Shown piece by piece: positions 34,414 through 44,159 of a stretch of 57,920 nt of DNA (positions within the stretch are counted from its first letter, which is position 1; every line of letters begins with the position of its first letter). The position numbers were made by a program, and so were the translations under genes. The notes below the pieces were generated by a model. That model saw nothing but the letters and a program-made list of their open reading frames with translations. It ran no database searches and had not been told where the DNA came from. Origin of the DNA: Welwitschia mirabilis (taxonomy: Eukaryota; Gnetophyta; Gnetopsida; Welwitschiales); NCBI GenBank assembly GCA_051453625.1, contig JBOZIK010000001.1, forward strand, positions 82,317,934-82,375,853, read 5' to 3'.

Positions 34414-35853
34414 ATTTTCTAAACTCATTTTTATTTATTTATTTTTTGTACTTCCACATGATCACTCTGCTTTTTGTATTCTAGTATTGTTTTGATATGG
34501 TAGCTTATAAGTTCTTGTTTTAAATAGCTTTTTATTTTATCATTTATTATTTGATAATACTAGATACACTTGACATTGTTATAATCATTGCCTCATTAAG
34601 TGGTACTTTATGGTTTTTACATACTATCATGCATCTTCATTAAAGTGATTTTATCATTATTTCTAAGGGAATTTATTAGGTTAAAATTTTGGATAAGAAA
34701 ATAATTTTTTATATGTTCCTAGTTATCTATTTTTATTTTGTTTTTATTCAATTGTTTTTTATTGAATTTTTCAAAGTTATTTTCAATACTATTTCAGCAT
34801 ACTATCATGAATCTAATCATTTTCTAGTTCCTTGTTGATATTTTTTTCATAATTTTTCTAGAGGATCATTATTTTATTTCTGATAGGTCCCCCAGATCTA
34901 ATGAGTTATAGTTCTTCTTTTCGATGAGTTTAGGAATATTTGAGGAGTTTTTGAGCATTGTTTATTTCCACTTAGTGCATTTTCTTCTACTTTTACACTT
35001 TTCCTTCTCCATCATGAGGAAGTTCTTCATGTTATTTCTTCACTTTATCCCTGTTTTCTGTTTTCTTTTTGTTATTTTTCTATGTTTGCTTATTTTCAGG
35101 ATTTTTTGGTTTCACTTATTCCTCTAAATAGCTTGTTTATTGACTATCATTTCATGCTTGTTGTCCCAATGATAGATGGGATAAACTCCTCCTTTATCCT
35201 TAATGCAATTCGGGATGTCTTGCTTCTCCTGTGAGGTGGTGGCGTAGTACACCTTTTTGGTCATTATTCTATGATTTTGAGCATAAATTTTTCATATTCT
35301 AAGCTTTTATAATCTAAATTTATAATGGGTTATTTTNNNNNNNNNNNNNNNNNNNNNNNNNNNNNNNNNNNNNNNNNNNNNNNNNNNNNNNNNNNNNNNN
35401 NNNNNNNNNNNNNNNNNNNNNNNNNNNNNNNNNNNNNNNNNNNNNNNNNNNNNNNNNNNNNNNNNNNNNNNNNNNNNNNNNNNNNNNNNNNNNNNNNNNN
35501 NNNNNNNNNNNNNNNNNNNNNNNNNNNNNNNNNNNNNNNNTATCACATCAGTCTGTTATCATTGTTTCTATATTATGCATATATGTTTTCATTCCATGAG
35601 CTATCAAAGTTACATTTTTATGATTTCTATATGTGTATAGCATTCATTTATGCTATAGTGACATGCTTAAGTAGGAGGCTTAGGTAAAATGTTTAGTATT
35701 TGTATCAAATATCTATTTGAGATATCATTTCTTACATGATTTAATTGAACTCAATTTACATCTTTTAAATAATATTTTATCTTAGTCAATGTGGCTTACA
35801 ATATAGTTGATCACTTACTTTATTATAGACAAACAAGGCTAAGTAGAGGGCTA

Positions 35854-36494
35854 TGTTGTAATGCCANNNNNNNNNNNNNNNNNNNNNNNNNNNNNNNNNN
35901 NNNNNNNNNNNNNNNNNNNNNNNNNNNNNNNNNNNNNNNNNNNNNNNNNNNNNNNNNNNNNNNNNNNNNNNNNNNGTGATTTTTTAGCATATTTGGAGGT
36001 TTCTTAGGCTTATTCTGATCTGGCATACTTGGAAGAAGGATTCATCATATAAAAAATTGATTTACCTTTAAGATTGGAGATAAGGAGGATTGTTGTCTCA
36101 ACATTAGATAAGAAGACAGCACTGCTAACATACACAAAAGATGTAGGGCTGACAATAGGGCATGAAGATGATAAAGTACCTTTTGACATAGGGTGATTTC
36201 CCCCATGTCATTCCCATAACAATAGGAATGACAACTATTTTTCTATGGTTAGAAAAAATTATCTTTGCAATGGGATCAAGTGCTCCAATTGGGCTATTAG
36301 GGTTTTTTTTTTTTTTTTTTTGACCNNNNNNNNNNNNNNNNNNNNNNNNNNNNNNNNNNNNNNNNNNNNNNNNNNNNNNNNNNNNNNNNNNNNNNNNNNN
36401 NNNNNNNNNNNNNNNNNNNNNNNNNTTTGTGCAAGTTACATGATTTGCAGGTTTACCTAAGAACTTCAGGATTGAAAATATTCGCACCGCAACA
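35854..36494 (+). repeat. 3' LTR of element B
   Basis: Starts TGttgtaatgcca, then a 109-N gap (35867-35975). 35981-36145 matches the 5' LTR, and 36449-36494 matches the 5' LTR end (gatttatctaaaggactt / ggtttacctaagaacttc, ending gcaaca). 36146-36325 falls opposite the N gap of the 5' LTR, and a further 100-N gap (36326-36425) follows a T-tract, so the true length is unknown. Its end keeps CpGs (ttcgcaccgcaaca) where the 5' LTR has ttcacactgcaaca. Confidence 0.75.
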
Positions 36495-37242
36495 CATATA
36501 AACTTTAAAAAATATAAAAACAAAGTGAACAAGGCACTACAAAGTGTACAACTATAGAAATGAGTGAAACAATAAATAAAACATTATAAGTGTGTATTAC
36601 ACACCAAAAAAAAAAAGAAGTTAAGGAAAAAAAAACCCAAACTAACAACTTTAAAAACATGTGAAAAGGTCATTGATAAGATTAAAGTAATTTTCACAAA
36701 GTATTAGAAACTTGCATATGTGACAATATTTGAGCTAAAAAAGCTAGACATTAGCAGGGTTTTTAAAAAAACTCTCTCCATTATTCGCTAGGGTTTTCTT
36801 CTATCGCATTTATTATTTTGTGAACTTATAAGATATGGATTTGGAAAAAAAACATGAAATTATTAATGAATCAGCTCACTTTCAAGATCTTCACTCATCG
36901 TAATATGCATCTCAATTTTAAACAGAGAAACCTTAATTCCTCTGGATCTTCTAATAAAGGCACAATGTTATGCTGCTCTATTACTTGCTTTGGTAGCTTT
37001 AGCAAAAGCTCTGGCATTTTTTGATGTGAATGTTTGATGTCAATGGAAGGAGATGAAAACACAAGCAGGAAATTAATAACCTACGAGAAGGAGATGAATA
37101 ATCCCATCAGATTTTATAGCATGAAAGATGATGCAGTCTGTCAGTTTTGGCAAAGTGTATTTTACAGTGAGATGACAAGGCAATAAGCGGATGTGGCAAG
37201 TTGATAGGGCATAAAAAAGTGTCTTTCAGCAAATACAACATA
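36495..37242. other. Unassigned sequence left of element G
   Basis: No coding or repeat family recognised. It contains cgctagggttttcttc (36786-36801), a telo-box-like element often found near plant transcription starts, and short A-tracts. It continues after G at 40734. It does not look like the missing end of E's LTR. Confidence 0.4.
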
Positions 37243-37592
37243 TGAAATGGACCAAAGTAATTCAACTCCATTAAGAAGATCCACACGTACAACCCGTTTG
37301 CCTAGTTGGTTTTTAGTTTATTATCTTTAAATTTATTTTATTATTATTTGAAAGACTCTTATTGAATTAGTTAAATTATTTACATTCAGTTATTGTTAGT
37401 GGCAGTCTAGTATGATTGGAGTGGAGATAGTGGAATTAGTTAGTAATCCACTATTATAGGATTTCATTATGTATTTAATCAGACTTCTTTCAGAATTAAG
37501 GCATTGAAAATTTTTAAATCAATTAGACTAAGAAGTGAACTCTTTCCACTCGAAGGGAGGAACTACTTTATTTGCTTTTCCAGTATGTATCA
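37243..37592 (+). repeat. 5' LTR of element G
   Basis: Starts tgaaatggaccaaag and ends cagtatgtatca. It aligns throughout with 40334-40733, for example attaagaagatccaca, ggattggagtggag-type core and tttcattatgtatttaatc. It has one copy of the 50-bp unit (37390-37439) that the 3' LTR has twice. The bases after it (ttgatgctttta) are a weak, decayed tRNA-Met-like primer site. Confidence 0.85.
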
Positions 37593-37615
37593 TTGATGCT
37601 TTTAATCCTAAACGC

Positions 37616-38420
37616 ATGCCTTCGAAAAATAGCGAATCCTCCACTGCTCCCTCTCTTGAGGCCTAAGTTTCTCTTCTCATGGAATCCTTCTGCTCTTTTC
37701 AAACTTGTCATGAGAATGAACAGATCCATATCCAATAGTGCCATTAAAATGATATCACCAAAATCCTTTTCGAAATCCAGTCCCTCAAATCTGCACCACC
37801 TTCTATCTATTTGGTCATTACCCTCAATTTTGCATCCACTTGAGCTATCAATCCTAACACTGGTTCCTCTTCCCCCACACCATATAAAACCTCCATGCCA
37901 TCCTTCCAATTTGCACAGAAATAATTAAAAATCATCCTCAATCCAATCACTGGATCTGACCCATTGGACTGACTCTTCCACGCCAAGAACTTCTTTAATT
38001 TTTACAATACCCATATGGATCAGTGTATTGCTATGATTGTTTTCTATATGCATGGAACTGCTTTGAGTTGATACAAGTGGATGTCAGCTAATAACTAGTT
38101 CACAACCTAAACTACTTTTCAACGTGACTTGGAACTTTGTTTTGGACCTACGGAGTATGAGAATTATTAAGCTACCTTGTTTAAGTTGCATCATATTGGT
38201 ACCGTCTCCAAGTGTCAAGATGCATTTGACCAGCTCAATAACTGTGTCTTTGGCCTTTTAGCAAATGTCATTTTGTATTGCTTCATCTCGAGTCTGCACA
38301 CAGACATTTGGCATGAGCTAAATATTTTGCATCCCGTCACTATTTTGTAGGCCATTGGCATGACTCGACTCATCAAGGCTAAAATTGTAGATTCTAAACT
38401 CACTAACAGGTATTTCCCAT
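37616..38420 (+). pseudogene. Chromovirus gag (element G)
   Basis: From ATG 37616 (MPSKNSESSTAP) the translation reaches the retrotransposon gag domain. It shows ITGSDPLD and LFHAKNFFNFYNTHMDQCIA (about 37935-38020), then FYMHGTALS, ATLFKLHHIGTVSKCQDAFD and LLANVILYCFISSLHTDIWH (38170-38310). All match Reina gag (family GTDPLGWIFK...FHMEGRALAWFQWM...LFKLTQTGSV). The sense and antisense open frames at 37568-37928 are shadows of this region. Several stops replace Trp or Gln. Confidence 0.8.
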
Positions 38421-38564
38421 GCACACAGCCCTCTTTTTCTTCACCATCACTAGCTCTCCTGGCATCACCCTCATGACCATCCCAAACTTCTTTTTCCCAA
38501 ACCAATAAATCTCCTCTAACTTACTTGTCTGCCACATAATCGATCTAAAAAACAGGATAAATGT

Positions 38565-38620
38565 GCTAAGGCTTGTTGTTTTAATTATGATGAGAAGTAC
38601 AACCCTTTCCATAAATGTAA
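38565..38620 (+). pseudogene. Zinc-knuckle remnant (element G)
   Basis: The translation CCFNYDEKYNPFHKCK corresponds to the chromovirus knuckle CFxCDExxxxGHxC. The second Cys is replaced by Tyr, a single G-to-A change. Confidence 0.65.
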
Positions 38621-38854
38621 GACACCCTAGTTCCTCACCCTCATTACTGATGATGGCCTTGACTCTGATTTTGTTATCATTAATCTCAATAATCCATTCA
38701 TACCTACATCTGATTTCCTAACTGGTGAGTAGCCTACACCACCCATAGACCAAACCATAATTCCTGCCTCTTATCCACATGGAGACTCTAACCCTTCCAT
38801 TTATCCCTTGTCGCATACCTTGGTTTTTCCTATCCTCAAATAGTAAGAGTTATC

Positions 38855-39150
38855 GAAACCATTAAGGGCTAGCCTTTTATAGTTCTTATTGATTCAAGTA
38901 GTACTCATAACATCATTCAACCCTGCATTGTCCAATTTTTAGGATTCCCTATCCTGGTTATTAATGAATTTCCAGTAATGGTAGAAAATGGGGACTCTAT
39001 CACATGCTAAGACCAATGTTCCACTATTTCACTTTCCTTTCAAAACCATGCCTTTGACGTATCAGTCCTAGTTCTTCCCATTCAAGGTGCTAATGTTGTT
39101 TTAGGGATTGAATGTCTTAGTTAACTAGGACTCATTCTGGATAATTTTTG
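38855..39150 (+). pseudogene. Aspartic protease remnant (element G)
   Basis: PFIVLIDSSSTHNIIQPCIV (about 38869-38928) is the active site; the family has LIDSGSTHNFI, and here Gly is Ser. It continues with FPVMVENGDSI and FDVSVLVLPIQGANVVLGIE (39055-39114), the conserved protease C-terminus. There are single stops at former Trp or Gln codons. Confidence 0.8.
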
Positions 39151-39160
39151 AGTTTTCTAT

Positions 39161-39944
39161 ATGAGCTTCTATCACAATGGCTACCTCCTTACCCTTTTTA
39201 GCAACCTGATACTTTCCCCAGCCATACATAATCAAGTATCACGAATGGCAAAAATAGGTTCCCTAATGTCCCTACATGTCATATCCTATCCACCATTTCC
39301 TCCTTCCCCAACTTTACATTCTGATACACCTACTACACCTAACCCTGACCTAAAGGCCTTACTTGCTACTTTCTTTACTATTTTCGATAAACCTATCGAT
39401 CTACCATCAACTCGCCCTCACGACTATCAAATTCACCTACTCTCCAATACTAGCCCTATTAATATTAGACCTTACAACTACCTATAATACTAAAAAAAAG
39501 TGATGACTGAACTTATTTTCAAGATGCTTAAAGATGATATCATTAAGCCAATCAATAGTTCCTATTCATCCTCGATACTTTTAGTCAAAAAAAGGACAGC
39601 ATTTGGCATTACTATGTTAATTACAATGCTTTAAATGTTGTTACTATTTGGGATTAGTTTCCTATTCTCACTATTGATGAGATAATGGATGAACTACAAG
39701 GGTCTAACATCAACCTCAGATCAGGTTATCACCAGATCCATGTTTGTCCTAAGAATACCCATAAGATAGCATTCTGAGCATGTGATGAACACTATGAATT
39801 TTTAGTTATGTTATTCAGTTTGATAAATGCTCCCTCAAACTTCCAAGAAGCTATGAATTATTTATTTTGGGACTTTTAAGATAGTTTGTGTTGGTATTTT
39901 TTCATGATATACTGGTTTTTAATAAGTCATGGCAAGAGCATCCA
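39161..39944 (+). pseudogene. Reverse transcriptase remnant, truncated by deletion (element G)
   Basis: The frame 39161-39487 contains the RT N-terminal extension (DLKALLATFFTIFDKPIDLP, RPHDYQIHLLSNTSPINIRP). Then come MLKDDIIKPINSSYSSSILL, TIDEIMDELQGSNINLRSGY and HQIHVCPKNTHKIAF. SLINAPSNFQEAMNYLF and FFHDILVFNKSWQEH (up to about 39940) end it. The YFDD loop is altered to FFHD. At 39938-39944 the sequence passes directly into the integrase C-terminus. Confidence 0.85.
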
Positions 39945-40283
39945 GTGTTTCATGTTTCTCTTCTACATCCCCATCGTGGCAATACACCACCGTAGCTGAC
40001 GTTCTTTCCATCCGTGGATGCTGAAAATTGTCTAGCACTTAAGCCAGTTACTTGTCTAGATAAAAGAGTAAGATGGCGTAATGACAAAATGGTGAAGCAA
40101 TGCCTTATTCAGTGGGAAGAGGACACGCATGATTCAACCACATGGGAAGATTGGAAGCCTTTCACTAGATTGCATCCTTATCTGTTTGAAGAAATGGAAT
40201 TCACATTTCATCCACGGCCTTGTTTAACACAAGTGCATTCCAGCTATAAACCTTCATTTCTTTCAAAATCTTCCATGGGCTAG
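39941..40283 (+). pseudogene. Integrase C-terminus with chromodomain (element G)
   Basis: PVFHVSLLHPHRGNTPP begins at the junction (family: HPVFHVSLLKPF, the end of integrase). After one stop, an 89-codon open frame from 40014 includes LALKPVTCLDKRVRW and the chromodomain core CLIQWEEDTHDSTTWEDW (about 40103-40156; family VLVQWxGLxxEDATWE), then a FTRLHPYLFEEMEF helix. The downstream frame GLEDKAFSEREGN matches the chromovirus polyprotein end. Chromodomains direct integration by binding histone marks. This one is linked in cis to RT only through the deletion. Confidence 0.85.
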
Positions 40284-40333
40284 GCTTGTACATTAGGCCT
40301 TGAGGACAAGGCTTTTTCTGAGAGGGAGGGAAA

Positions 40334-40733
40334 TGATACAAGCCAAAGGAATTCAAGCCCATTAAGAAGATCCACATGTACGACCCATATGCCTAGTTGA
40401 TTTTTAGATTATTATCTCTAAATTTAATTTATTATTACTTCAAATAGTCTTATTGAATTAGTCAAATTATTTACATACAATTATTATTAGTGGTAGTTCA
40501 GTATGGTTGGAGTGGAGATAGTGGAATCAGTTATTATTAGTGGCAGTATAGTATGGTTAGAGTGGAGATAGTGAAATTAGTTAGTAATTCACTATTATAG
40601 GATTTCATTATGTATTTAATCAGACTTCTTTCAGAATTAAGGCATTGAGAATTTTTGAGTCAATTATACTAAGGAGTGATCTCTTCCCACTCGAAAGGAA
40701 GAACTACTTTATTTGTTTTTCTAGTACATATCA
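40334..40733 (+). repeat. 3' LTR of element G
   Basis: It is preceded by the polypurine tract gagagggagggaaa (40320-40333). It starts tgatacaagccaaag and ends ctagtacatatca. It holds two 50-bp units (40481-40530 and 40531-40580), which exactly explains its 400-bp length against the 350-bp 5' LTR. Confidence 0.9.
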
Positions 40734-41488
40734 GCACGTTATTAGAAAAAACAAATGTTTATAAGAGTAAATGAAGATGGGTGTCTGTTAAGCAGGTGAG
40801 AGTAGGTGATGCCTGAAAGGGGCTCAATACAAGTCATGGTAAGAGGACCATGGTCAAATGGAAATAGAAGATAAGGCAGAGTCGCGCCATTCAACAAACA
40901 CTGTGGAAGAGTAGAGTTCTTAGCCAACAAATGATGGAGAAAAGATGAGGAAATACTAGAGTAGAGTAGCAATGGAGATAAACGTAGCAAACAAAGGGAG
41001 GGATGACAATGCTTCCTTATGCTAAGGTTTAACAGAAGTAGATTCAATGGTAGCATACAAATGATTTCTCGTAAATCTATTTGTTGATTTGTGACTGTAA
41101 ATCCATTTTGTCTTGTAACACTAGTGCCAGCAATGTGGGGGAATGAGAGATTTCATAGTGTCTCGAGCAGCCCTAGATACCATAGCATAAAGAAGATCAG
41201 GAAAAAGAATAAGAGAATTGATTCACCGTTAGCATCTTGCAAAGGAACAGGGGCTACTAAGCAAAGAAAAATGAAGCCACAGATTTGCTTGATCAAAAAA
41301 GTACTTGCCTATGGAGCTTTGCTAACCCCTATCAGATCCATGGCCATAAGGCCTACCTTTTCGATTTGGAATAAAGATGCTATTGAAATGATACCAGAGA
41401 GCCAAAAAAATTATTTTAAAAAATAAAACAAAGCACAAGAGCTATTAGGTATATTACTATGTTCTTATTTGTTATGTTCTTGTTTTTA
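40734..41488. other. Unassigned sequence right of element G
   Basis: Two open frames, 40742-41056 antisense (104 codons) and 41091-41426 sense (111 codons), show no recognisable motif. Their residues (Leu/Ser-rich and Lys-rich respectively) follow local base composition. It is probably the continuation of the target of G, possibly an older unidentified repeat. Confidence 0.35.
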
Positions 41489-41826
41489 ATATCATTTAAG
41501 AATAATAAAATCTAGAGAATAATCTAATCTTTATTAAAGTAAGTGAAAATACTATCAACTAAAAAAAAAAAAAACTGCTCATCTTTATTGCACAATAATC
41601 TTTAGTCACTTTTTCGATTACTAAGTAATAATGACAAATAATTTGTTTTCTTTGGCTGATAATATTTTTACTTATTTTAATAAAGATTCTATTCTCTAGT
41701 TTTAAATAGTAAATGGGAATATCATTTAAGAACATGAAAGACTAGAGAATAATGAAATATTTATTAAAATAAGTGAAAATATTATTGACTAAAGAAATAA
41801 AGCAATCATCTTAATTACATAATAAT
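41489..41826. repeat. Direct-plus-inverted repeat unit
   Basis: Copy 1 (41489-41600) and copy 2 (41719-41826) are direct repeats sharing atcatttaagaa, tagagaataat, ttattaaantaagtgaaaat and acaataatc-type endings. Between them, 41653-41702 is the reverse complement of the middle of copy 1 (tttttacttattttaataaa against tttattaaagtaagtgaaaa). The arrangement could fold back and resembles MITE-like or rearranged foldback DNA. Confidence 0.6.
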
Positions 41827-42308
41827 CCAAAATGACGAAATGGTAAGGTCACTACTTTTTCTCCAATAAATTTTAGCCATTATACTTTCAAAATGAGTTG
41901 CAAAGGAAGACAAAATAATTTGACATTGGTTTTGCAATGGCAAACTGAGAGTTACACTAAGCTACAAGGAGTAAAAGAAGCATAATGATAGCTTGAAAAA
42001 TAATGCATGCAAGCTATTCTAGAGGCAACAACATGCACAAAGTGCTCAAGAAGTTTTCAAACCAAATAATCAAAATTCTTGAGGCAAGAAAATAAACATT
42101 TTTATAAAATTAGGCTTCACTTTCAGACCCTATGAAATGAGAAAACCAGGGCATAGAACCTAACAAAAGTAAACTATATGCAATACAAAAAAAAACAAAT
42201 GTGAATCCTAGGTATAATAAGCTAATCTAATAGGAATGAAAAATAAGCACATGCAAAAGCATGTAAGTAGGCATAAAGCTCCCTAAGAGTCTCAGGAGTT
42301 GTAGCCTA

Positions 42309-42480
42309 GGCTTTAATACCAAATGCAGAAAACTGCAATAACCAAGAAAAAGCAAAAAAGCAACCAAGATTTCAAAAATGGATATTTTATTTTTTCTCTC
42401 TTATTTTGACATCAAAACTTACTTTTATAGGTGATCACATCTAACTAGGTTTCCAATGAAGTTTTCTATTTTTCAATGCA
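42309..42480 (-). repeat. Antisense LTR end next to a primer-site-like sequence
   Basis: On the minus strand tggtattaaagcc (42321-42309) resembles the tRNA-Met primer site TGGTATCAGAGCC (two changes). It is preceded by a possible LTR end ttctgca (42330-42324). Further upstream on that strand is a TATA-like cctataaaagtaag (42420 region). A possible LTR start tgcattgaa lies near 42480. No second LTR was found, so it may be a solo fragment or chance. Confidence 0.3.
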
Positions 42481-43240
42481 TAGTATTAGGATGCGACTTA
42501 TTAACACTTTAGCAAGAACCCTATAATTCTTTAGAATTTGTTTACCAACAAAGAAAATATCAAAAGCTAAAATTTCAATTTCTTGTAAGAAGGAAAAATG
42601 AAGAACTAACTGCTAGTTTAAAAGGGAATCTGATAATGTTAAAACAAAGCCTCTTTGTAAGGCCTAAAACATTCCATGAAATAACTAGCATTTTTTAAAA
42701 GGGGATGAGATTTGTTCCCTATATATTAAATTCACATTTGATCTTATTAACAATAACAACCCTATTATTTACGTAACAAGTACCAAAATCAAAATTAATT
42801 GGTGTTTGAATATTAGGAGTTGAATTTTTATTAGGCTTGAGTCTTTTTACAACTATCAATTTTTATTATATTGATTCAAAAAAAACCCTTCTATAGCTAA
42901 ATTTGAATTGATAACACAACAATTTAAAGCAACATTATTAGATTCCTTAAAGGAAAAGAATTTAAACCAGTAGGAATTTTGAAGTTAAGGAAGGGTTCAC
43001 TCCATTAGATTGAAAAGGGTGCCATCCCTAGTAGAGGTTTAAGAGAAGGAATTAAGTGTTGAAGAATCTACATCATTTTTTTTAGCTAGCATGAGATTGT
43101 TATTCATCATAAGCCTTTTCTTCATTTAGTGCTCAACAATCATAAATTATATGGCACCCATGATAACAATAGCGACAACATTTTGCTCTTGTGCTAGAAA
43201 TTGATCTTTATAGAGTAATATATACGAGGAGTACCATTAG
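42440..43240 (-). pseudogene. L1-type LINE fragment: ORF1 zinc knuckle and start of ORF2 endonuclease
   Basis: On the minus strand 43177-43136 encodes CRYCYHGCHIIYDC, an exact CX2CX4HX4C knuckle. About 445 bases downstream, ATG at 42691 begins MLVISWNVLGL, the hallmark start of plant L1 ORF2 endonuclease (family MKILSWNVRGL). After a frameshift, FSFLQEIEI (about 42590) matches the catalytic LQETK motif. Order and spacing (ORF1 knuckle, then endonuclease) fit a LINE. RT is absent, so the fragment is truncated or interrupted near 42440. A copia gag knuckle alone is the alternative for the first part. Confidence 0.5.
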
Positions 43241-44159
43241 GTGGTGAAAGCATTTCTAATTTTACACTTGAGCCAATATTAGCAAAAATATCTTGTTCCA
43301 CCATTTAAAAAATGAACAAAATATTTCCTAGCTAGAGTTAGCTAGAAATTTTAGTACACTTAAGTGAATCCTAATCAACATGTTGTGCTCATTTGGGAAC
43401 AATAAGAATAGCATAGCAATAATGGAAAAACTCTAATATCTCAAGCAATACTAACTATGGATAGATAATAAAGCTCTACCAATAGAAAGAATTTTGATAA
43501 ATATTAGGCATGTGAAACATTAATGCTTTATGATAAAAAATTGCATTCAATTTAACTGTAAAACTTTTTGTTTGAAGAATATAGCCATAAATCCACAAGA
43601 AAATATAATAAGTGGCAATATCATTTGATAAAAATTCAAACAAATCATTATGTAAAATGTTAAATTATATTTATCACCTGTTATCGTGATGAAAAAAGGA
43701 CTTATACATTCGTAAAAGCTATTTCATTTATAGTGATAAAAGAGAGATTTGTGACATTCTTACAAACTATTTGATTTCTATTACTCAAATTTCTATGTAT
43801 TAATTTAATTTATGCTTCCCTACTTTTTAGGTTTTAAAAGGTTGTTAAGAGATATTTCATACGTAAAGTATTTTATAGTTATTCCATGAACGTTTGAAGG
43901 TTGTAAGATGCAAATGGCACCATCTTATTTTATTTTAAAAGTAAAATACATTGTAAAAAGCTGAATAAATGAGGGTTGCAAAGTTAAAGACTGATTTGAC
44001 ACATGTAACTCAAACATACCTTAAAAAAAGGTAATATCATAACAGGAACCCTGTTTAGTTAACTTTATAAAATTCGTTCATCAATGTGAAATAGGAAGGC
44101 ATTCTAGCATATACAATGCACTAAATGAAGGTCATCCACACACAACTCACAAGTATAAG
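43241..44159. other. AT-rich intergenic sequence, nothing recognised
   Basis: I see no domain, LTR end or repeat here. The left part may still belong to LINE ORF1. Confidence 0.4.

Larger units (their letters stand above)
33351..35853 (+). other. 3' untranslated region of element B
   Basis: A long noncoding 3' region, typical of Athila/Tat elements. 33420-33650 aligns with element A at 3150-3360. It carries the GA repeat (33766-33970), the conserved block (34052-34215), and a 100-N gap between identical 40-base flanks (34274-34373). It also has a 204-N gap (35337-35540) and a purine stretch aagtagaggg (35841-35850) next to the 3' LTR, the probable polypurine tract. The frame 34924-35127 is hydrophobic by base composition only. 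Confidence 0.6.
26155..36494 (+). mobile_element. Element B: Athila/Tat-like Ty3/gypsy element with all domains as remnants
   Basis: LTRs at 26155-27410 and 35854-36494, primer site 27414-27431, gag from 28204, protease about 29900-30290, RT about 30880-31408, RNase H 31640-31965, integrase 32135-33345, then a 2.5-kb 3' region with a GA repeat. The domain order gag-PR-RT-RH-INT and the motifs place it in Ty3/gypsy near Athila/Tat. It is related to element A. All frames are broken, and gaps at 28642-28748, 31409-31552 and 31966-32134 remove parts of gag, RT and RNase H. The flanks (ctcta left, catat right) do not form a target duplication. Confidence 0.8.
37243..40733 (+). mobile_element. Element G: Reina-type chromovirus with RT-to-chromodomain deletion
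   Basis: Two short LTRs (350 and 400 bp) flank gag, a zinc-knuckle remnant, protease, RT and a chromodomain. RNase H and most of integrase are missing. Short LTRs, the gag type and the C-terminal chromodomain fit Reina-clade chromoviruses. The interior is 2.7 kb, against roughly 4.5 kb expected. The flanks acata (37238-37242) and gcacg (40734-40738) match at 2 of 5 positions with the other three being transitions, so a target duplication is possible but unproven. G is more CpG-rich and less decayed than A, B and E. Confidence 0.85.

Noticed and set aside
37568-37928. 113- and 118-codon ORFs on opposite strands
   Set aside because: They overlap the N-terminal part of element G's gag and the end of its 5' LTR. 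The real frame is the gag one starting at 37616.
38215-38612. Antisense ORFs of 96 and 69 codons
   Set aside because: They are opposite-strand shadows of the G gag and zinc-knuckle region.
41380-41400. gataccagagagcc considered as a primer site
   Set aside because: It matches neither the tRNA-Met primer site nor its reverse complement in the right order, and no LTR end is adjacent.
40742-41426. 104- and 111-codon ORFs
   Set aside because: No motif was seen and composition follows the local bases. They are described only as unassigned sequence.
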